Translations under genes and position numbers: made by a program | Notes under the pieces: generated by a model | Seen by the model: the letters and a program-made list of their open reading frames with translations, nothing else | What the model was told of the DNA's origin: nothing | Database searches by the model: none | Origin: an uncultured Erysipelotrichaceae bacterium | Lineage (GTDB): Bacteria; Bacillota_I; Bacilli_A; Erysipelotrichales; Coprobacillaceae | Assembly: GCA_900538465.1 (NCBI GenBank) | Contig: UPXV01000042.1 | Location: 1-18,817 of the forward strand | Reading direction: 5' to 3' | DNA: 18,817 nt | Part shown: piece after piece, positions 15,342-18,817 of the stretch | Numbering within the stretch: the stretch's first letter is position 1 | Layout: each line of letters opens with the position of its first letter

Positions 15342-15951
15342 GAATGTCAAACGTTATACTTTCATTATTGTCCTTTCAGTTATTATGAATTTTGTCTTTT
15401 ATAACATAGCACATTATTTTCATTTACCAGCTTGGTTAGATTGTATAGGGACATCATATGCAGCATTTGTCTTAGAACCAGCTGCAGGATTATTGGTAGC
15501 TTTTGTATCAAATTTCTATGAGGCAGCATTTATTTATGATAGTAGTTCTTTGATTTATTATGCAACAAGTGCAACAGTTGCTATAGGTGTTGGAATTTGT
15601 ATGCGTAAACAGGGTGAGATTTGCTGGAAAAGATTAGGACTTATGTTTATTGTGGTTTTTGTTTCAGGAGCTGTTGTTTCGTCTTTGATTACTATTTGGC
15701 GAACTGGGGGAATACCTGACAGCGCATGGGAGAGACATTTCTATGAAATGGCAATGGGTGTAACTCATTCTCACGTACTCTCTTGCTTCTTTGGAACAGC
15801 CGTTTTAAAATTTGTAGATGTTGCTGTAATTACAGTGCTTTTACCAGTATTTTATTTGTTGACACCACATTCATTAATAAATATAAATAATCAAGATATT
15901 GTTTCATGGAAAAATCCATATTTTGAAAAGAAAGAACAAGATCCTTCGTGA
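15328..15951 (+). CDS. ECF transporter S-component-like membrane protein
   Basis: A 207-residue membrane protein with about five or six helices. The N-terminal part holds PAWLDCIGTSYAAFVLEPAAG, a form of the LD.IGT motif seen in ECF S-components and related small membrane domains. The function is not known. ATG 15328 is chosen because AGGAGG (15314-15319) is 8 bases upstream; an in-frame ATG at 15301 lies before that site. It overlaps the K+ channel gene by 14 bases. No ECF ATPase or T component is in the window, so if it is a transporter it must share a housekeeping energizing module. The C-terminus EKKEQDPS and stop is encoded by a terminator hairpin nearly identical to the one at the end of the V-ATPase D gene. 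Confidence 0.55.
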   Translation: MKMNKNVKRYTFIIVLSVIMNFVFYNIAHYFHLPAWLDCIGTSYAAFVLEPAAGLLVAFVSNFYEAAFIYDSSSLIYYATSATVAIGVGICMRKQGEICWKRLGLMFIVVFVSGAVVSSLITIWRTGGIPDSAWERHFYEMAMGVTHSHVLSCFFGTAVLKFVDVAVITVLLPVFYLLTPHSLININNQDIVSWKNPYFEKKEQDPS

Positions 15952-15961
15952 TCTTGTTTTT
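15935..15961 (+). terminator. Ion-channel operon terminator overlapping the last codons
   Basis: AACAAGATC (15935-15943) pairs perfectly with GATCTTGTT (15950-15958) around CTTCGT, followed by Ts to 15961. The stop codon TGA (15949-15951) lies across the start of the 3' arm. The stretch 15929-15958 matches 11407-11436 at 28 of 30 bases. Confidence 0.82.
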
Positions 15962-16090
15962 ACATTTTGGTATTATTTTTCATATTTTGTCGATAAATAA
16001 CATTTCTTTTGACATCTCATTTCCAAAAGACAAAAAAGCTCTATCTAAAACTTATGGAACCCCTTACAATGTATAACATCGGAAGGAGAG

Positions 16091-17422
16091 ATGAAAATGA
16101 GTTTTGGAGATAAGCTCACTGAAAAGCTATTGGTTGTTGCCTCTAAGATTTCTAGTCAAAGACATATGACAGCAATCAAAAATGCTTTTACAGCATTATT
16201 ACCTATTATTATCACTGGAGCATTCTGTACATTGTTTGCCAATGTTGTTTGTTCCACAACAACAACTGGTATCTCACTTGCAAAGTTACCAGGGATGGCA
16301 TGGTTAGAAAATTTAACAGAAATGTTTACTGCTGCTAACTATGCAACATTAAACTTTTTAACAATTGGAACTGTTATTTTAATTGCTATTGAACTTGGAA
16401 AACAATTAAAACATAAAGAAGTGATTGTTCCCGTTGTTGCCTTATCAGCATATGTCACATTATGTAACTCATCTACAAATATTGAAGTAGAAGGTGTAAA
16501 AGAATTAGTGAATGTTGCAAATGTTTTACCTAAAGAATTTACAAGTGCACAAGGATTATTCTTAGGAATGATTACAGCAATTATTGCAACAGAAATTTAT
16601 TGTCGTATGGCTGATTCTGGTTTCTTAAGAATTAAGATGCCTGAGACTGTACCAACAAATGTTTCTCAATCATTTAATGTTTTATTCCCTGGGGTTTTGA
16701 CAATTTTAGCAATTTCAGGATTTGGTTTATTATTTAAAACAATCTTTGGTTTAACATTATATGATGCGATTAGCACATGTATTCAAGCCCCATTACGTGG
16801 TGTTTTAACTGGTTTACCTGGATACTTATTGATTTTTGGTCTATCATGTGTTTTCTGGGTAATTGGTATTCATGGAACTCAAGTTTTAAAACCCGTATAT
16901 CAAGCAACAATGTTAGAAGCAGTTATTGCCAACACTGATGCTGTCAGTAATGGAGGTACACCTCAGTTTATTTTGAATGAAACATTTATTTCATGTTTTA
17001 CAACAATGGGTGGTGCTGGGATTACAATTGGTTTAGTGATTGCTATATTGATAGCCTCTAAACGTGATGATTATCAAGCCATTGCCAAATTGTCAATTGC
17101 ACCTGGATTATTCAATATCAATGAAACAATGACATTTGGTATGCCAATTGTATTAAACCCATTATTTATGATTCCATTCATTTTAACACCAATTTTAACA
17201 GCTTCGTTTGCTTACTTTATGACTGTTATTGGATTTTGTGGAACAATGGTTTATGCGGTTCCTTGGACAACGCCACCATTACTCATTGCTTGGCTAGGAT
17301 CTGGAGGAAGCATTGGGGCAGTGATTACACAGGCTATCTGTATTATTATTTCTGTTATTGTTTATTTACCATTTGTTTTAGCAGCAAATAAACAAGTCAC
17401 AATGCAAGAAGAATTATTATAA
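16091..17422 (+). CDS. PTS EIIC, lactose/cellobiose family
   Basis: A 443-residue membrane permease of the lactose/cellobiose/chitobiose PTS family (CelB/LacE type). It passes a beta-linked disaccharide or oligosaccharide into the cell while EIIB phosphorylates it. Family features are the N-terminal FGDKLTEKLLVVASKISSQR, HGTQVLKPVY near residue 260, and NETMTFGMPIVLNPLFMIPF with N344 and E345 at the substrate site. About ten membrane spans and the length fit. GGAAGGAGAG precedes ATG 16091. The upstream gap (15962-16090) contains TTGACA (16009-16014) and TACAAT (16065-16070), but they do not pair at a usual distance, so the promoter is not settled. No EIIA or EIIB gene lies nearby. The GH1 gene downstream suggests a phospho-beta-glucoside substrate. 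Confidence 0.9.
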   Translation: MKMSFGDKLTEKLLVVASKISSQRHMTAIKNAFTALLPIIITGAFCTLFANVVCSTTTTGISLAKLPGMAWLENLTEMFTAANYATLNFLTIGTVILIAIELGKQLKHKEVIVPVVALSAYVTLCNSSTNIEVEGVKELVNVANVLPKEFTSAQGLFLGMITAIIATEIYCRMADSGFLRIKMPETVPTNVSQSFNVLFPGVLTILAISGFGLLFKTIFGLTLYDAISTCIQAPLRGVLTGLPGYLLIFGLSCVFWVIGIHGTQVLKPVYQATMLEAVIANTDAVSNGGTPQFILNETFISCFTTMGGAGITIGLVIAILIASKRDDYQAIAKLSIAPGLFNINETMTFGMPIVLNPLFMIPFILTPILTASFAYFMTVIGFCGTMVYAVPWTTPPLLIAWLGSGGSIGAVITQAICIIISVIVYLPFVLAANKQVTMQEELL

Positions 17423-17434
17423 GGAGAGAAAATT

Positions 17435-17713
17435 ATGGCTACAAAAAGAGTGAAAAAAGTAAAAAATGATGATTTAACTTTAAGACAAAAAAATATTTTA
17501 AAAATGCGTGAAGAATTAAACAAACCTGATCCAAATGCAATAAGACCATTTGAAAAATATAAATTAATAACATATGTATTTAATATTATTTTGCCTCCCT
17601 ATGCGCTCTATCGTATTTGGAAAACTGACTCATCTTTTTGTATCACAGAACAAGTTGGACAAACAATGGTATGTATTATTTATATGCTTGCTCTATTTTC
17701 TCTTATGATTTAA
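17435..17713 (+). CDS. Small membrane protein, unknown function
   Basis: A 92-residue protein of no recognised family. The N-terminal half (1-45) is strongly basic and polar, with MATKRVKKVKNDD and LRQKNILKMREELNKPDPNA. Two hydrophobic segments follow (about 44-62, with a PPYALYRIW turn, and 74-92). It starts at ATG 17435 after AAGGAGAG, 12 bases past the EIIC stop, and is closed by a strong terminator. It is therefore cotranscribed with EIIC and could be an accessory or adaptor for it, but only position supports this. Confidence 0.7.
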   Translation: MATKRVKKVKNDDLTLRQKNILKMREELNKPDPNAIRPFEKYKLITYVFNIILPPYALYRIWKTDSSFCITEQVGQTMVCIIYMLALFSLMI

Positions 17714-17733
17714 AAAGCCTTCGGGCTTTTTTT
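17712..17733 (+). terminator. Terminator after the EIIC operon
   Basis: AAAAAGCC (17712-17719) pairs with GGCTTTTT (17724-17731) around a TTCG tetraloop, running into seven Ts (17727-17733). This is a textbook intrinsic terminator. Confidence 0.92.
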
Positions 17734-17750
17734 CAATTTATAAAAATAAA

Positions 17751-17778
17751 TTCAATTTTAAGAAAAAGTTGTTATACT
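17751..17778 (+). promoter_or_regulatory. Promoter of the RpiR-family regulator gene
   Basis: TATACT (17773-17778) has an upstream TG (17770-17771), giving an extended -10. A weak -35 (TTCAAT, 17751-17756) lies 16 bases upstream. TTCAATTT also occurs at 17732-17739, a possible repeat for autoregulation. The start of transcription would be near 17785, so the leader is only about 14 bases long. Confidence 0.55.
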
Positions 17779-17798
17779 AATTGCGAGGTGATGAAAAC

Positions 17799-18653
17799 AT
17801 GATTATTGATAAAATGAACGAATTAAAAAATTTAACATCGCAAGAAAAAGCTGTGGTTGAACATATTGTCAATCATCCTAAAGATTTATTATCAATGAAT
17901 ATCAATGAACTCGCAAAAGCAAGTTACACATCTGCTTCAACAATTATTCGTTTATGTAAAAAATTAGAAGTTAAAGGTTATGCTGATTTAAAATTTATTT
18001 ATGCTTCACAATATCCAGAAATGATGAAACAAAGAGAACTTATAAAAAAGAAACCATTTGATTCTCGTACATCTATTGATGATATTATGAATATTTTACC
18101 AATGATTTATGCAAAAACAATAGATCATACCAAGACAATGTTATCAAGAAATACGATTATCCGTATTACAAATCTAATGAAACAAGCGCAAAGAATTGAA
18201 ATTTATGGTGATGGAGCTAATTATGATTTAGGAAAAATGATGGTTTTTCGTTTTGAAAATGTTTGTAAGGACTGTTTTGTCTATAATGTGAGTCATTGGG
18301 AACATATTAAATATTTGGAATATCATAAAATACCAACACTGGCTATTTTAATTTCTCATACTGGTAAAAATCCAATGGTTGTTGATGCTGCGAAAAGACT
18401 GAAAGCCAGTGGGATTAAAACAGTTTCGATTTCAAGTAATAGTGATCGATTGCTTTCCACATTAACAGATGAAAATATTCAAATTATGGATTTACAAAAT
18501 GAATTAGAATTAAAAACAACAGTTTTTAGTATTGCTGTACAATATGTTTTAGATGTTTGTATTTCATCTTTATTGGTACATCGGATTGATATTGTTGATA
18601 AAGCAATTCAAGATTTACAAGGAGCAAGAGAAAGATGGGGAAAAGAAGGTTGA
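17799..18653 (+). CDS. MurR/RpiR family transcriptional regulator
   Basis: A 284-residue regulator. An N-terminal helix-turn-helix (about 1-75) contains MNINELAKASYTSASTIIRL, the typical RpiR DNA-binding stretch. A SIS sugar-phosphate binding domain follows (about 105-240), with IEIYGDGANYDLG and ILISHTGKNPMVVDAAKRL. In this family the SIS domain senses a phosphosugar made from the PTS substrate. ATG 17799 is preferred: GAGGTGA (17785-17791) is at the right distance, while the in-frame TTG at 17781 lies before the likely transcription start. Its place between EIIC and a GH1 gene suggests control of both. Confidence 0.88.
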   Translation: MIIDKMNELKNLTSQEKAVVEHIVNHPKDLLSMNINELAKASYTSASTIIRLCKKLEVKGYADLKFIYASQYPEMMKQRELIKKKPFDSRTSIDDIMNILPMIYAKTIDHTKTMLSRNTIIRITNLMKQAQRIEIYGDGANYDLGKMMVFRFENVCKDCFVYNVSHWEHIKYLEYHKIPTLAILISHTGKNPMVVDAAKRLKASGIKTVSISSNSDRLLSTLTDENIQIMDLQNELELKTTVFSIAVQYVLDVCISSLLVHRIDIVDKAIQDLQGARERWGKEG

Positions 18654-18671
18654 AAATAATTTTCAACTTTC
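18645..18671 (+). terminator. Hairpin after the regulator gene, terminator or operator
   Basis: GAAGGTTGAAAA (18645-18656) pairs with TTTTCAACTTTC (18660-18671) around TAA, with one G-U pair, followed by a broken T-run. It includes the regulator's stop codon. The symmetrical core GTTGAAAA-taa-TTTTCAAC could instead, or also, be a binding site for the regulator in front of the GH1 gene. Confidence 0.55.
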
Positions 18672-18745
18672 TTTTATTTCTTTTATAAAATATGGTATTC
18701 TTTGCCAATTCATAGAGATTTGTCCTTTGTTTTCTTTATTTATAT

Positions 18746-18751
18746 TATAAT
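18746..18751 (+). promoter_or_regulatory. -10 element of the GH1 gene promoter
   Basis: A perfect TATAAT lies 24 bases before the GH1 start codon. No good -35 is present at 16-18 bases; TTGTCC (18720-18725) is 20 bases away, so the promoter may need an activator or be weak. Confidence 0.4.
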
Positions 18752-18775
18752 GAAGTTAATGAAGGAGGAAGATTT

Positions 18776-18817
18776 ATGGTAAGAAAATTTCCAGAAGGTT
18801 TTTTATGGGGTGGTGCC
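18776..18817 (+). CDS. GH1 family glycosidase, 5' end only (6-phospho-beta-glucosidase-like)
   Basis: The window ends after 14 codons, MVRKFPEGFLWGGA. The FP.GFLWGGA stretch is the N-terminal signature of glycoside hydrolase family 1, which includes the 6-phospho-beta-glucosidases that split sugars imported by cellobiose-type PTS systems. A strong AGGAGG (18763-18768) lies 7 bases before ATG 18776. The pairing with a lactose/cellobiose-family EIIC supports the phospho-beta-glucosidase reading, but the specificity residues lie outside the window. Confidence 0.8.
   Translation, partial: MVRKFPEGFLWGGA

Noticed and set aside
17781..17798. TTG start for the RpiR-family regulator
   Set aside because: It lies upstream of the predicted transcription start and contains the ribosome binding site for ATG 17799.
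18526..18750. Short frames on both strands around the end of the regulator gene
   Set aside because: They overlap the regulator frame and the hairpin, lack ribosome binding sites and show low-complexity composition.

Overview
The window is low-GC, AT-rich DNA with strong AGGAGG-type ribosome binding sites, rho-independent terminators and short intergenic gaps. This points to an anaerobic gut-type Firmicute. The V-type ATPase operon, the formate/nitrite channel and the cellobiose-type PTS/GH1 locus fit Erysipelotrichia/Coprobacillaceae-like organisms, but that placement is inference. Nearly all genes are on the + strand. No rRNA, tRNA, CRISPR array or transposase gene is visible. The longest stretch without a gene is about 290 bases (1033-1320).

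Left edge (1-1063): a tiny minus-strand gene for a hydrophobic peptide. It has an extended -10 promoter, a Shine-Dalgarno site that can be masked by a hairpin, and an apparent one-base frameshift. Divergent from it is a formate/nitrite transporter (FNT) gene ending in a strong terminator.

V-type ATPase operon (1321-11446): ten tightly packed genes in the order G/H-like stalk, C, I-like paralogue, I, K, F, E, A, B, D, closed by a terminator whose hairpin includes the last codons of the D gene. All parts of a complete A/V-type rotary ATPase are present. The oddity is a second, shorter I-subunit paralogue. It keeps the cytoplasmic stalk-binding domain and about six membrane segments but lacks the ring-facing helices with the essential arginine.

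Membrane/ion module (11469-15961): an ABC exporter pair (ATPase plus permease), then a separate four-gene operon. The operon encodes a small four-helix membrane protein, a protein that closely resembles a bacterial pentameric ligand-gated ion channel, a six-helix voltage-gated-type K+ channel, and an ECF/S-component-like membrane protein. The two transcription units carry the same 20-bp palindromic operator at the same place, overlapping the -35 box, so they are probably controlled together. The pentameric channel-like gene coupled to a K+ channel gene is the most unusual content of the window.

Sugar locus (16091-end): a lactose/cellobiose-family PTS EIIC, a small two-helix protein of unknown function, an RpiR-family regulator with a SIS domain, and the first 14 codons of a GH1 family (6-phospho-beta-glucosidase-like) enzyme cut by the window end. 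Together they would import and cleave a beta-glucoside under control of the SIS-domain regulator. The EIIA and EIIB partners are not in the window.
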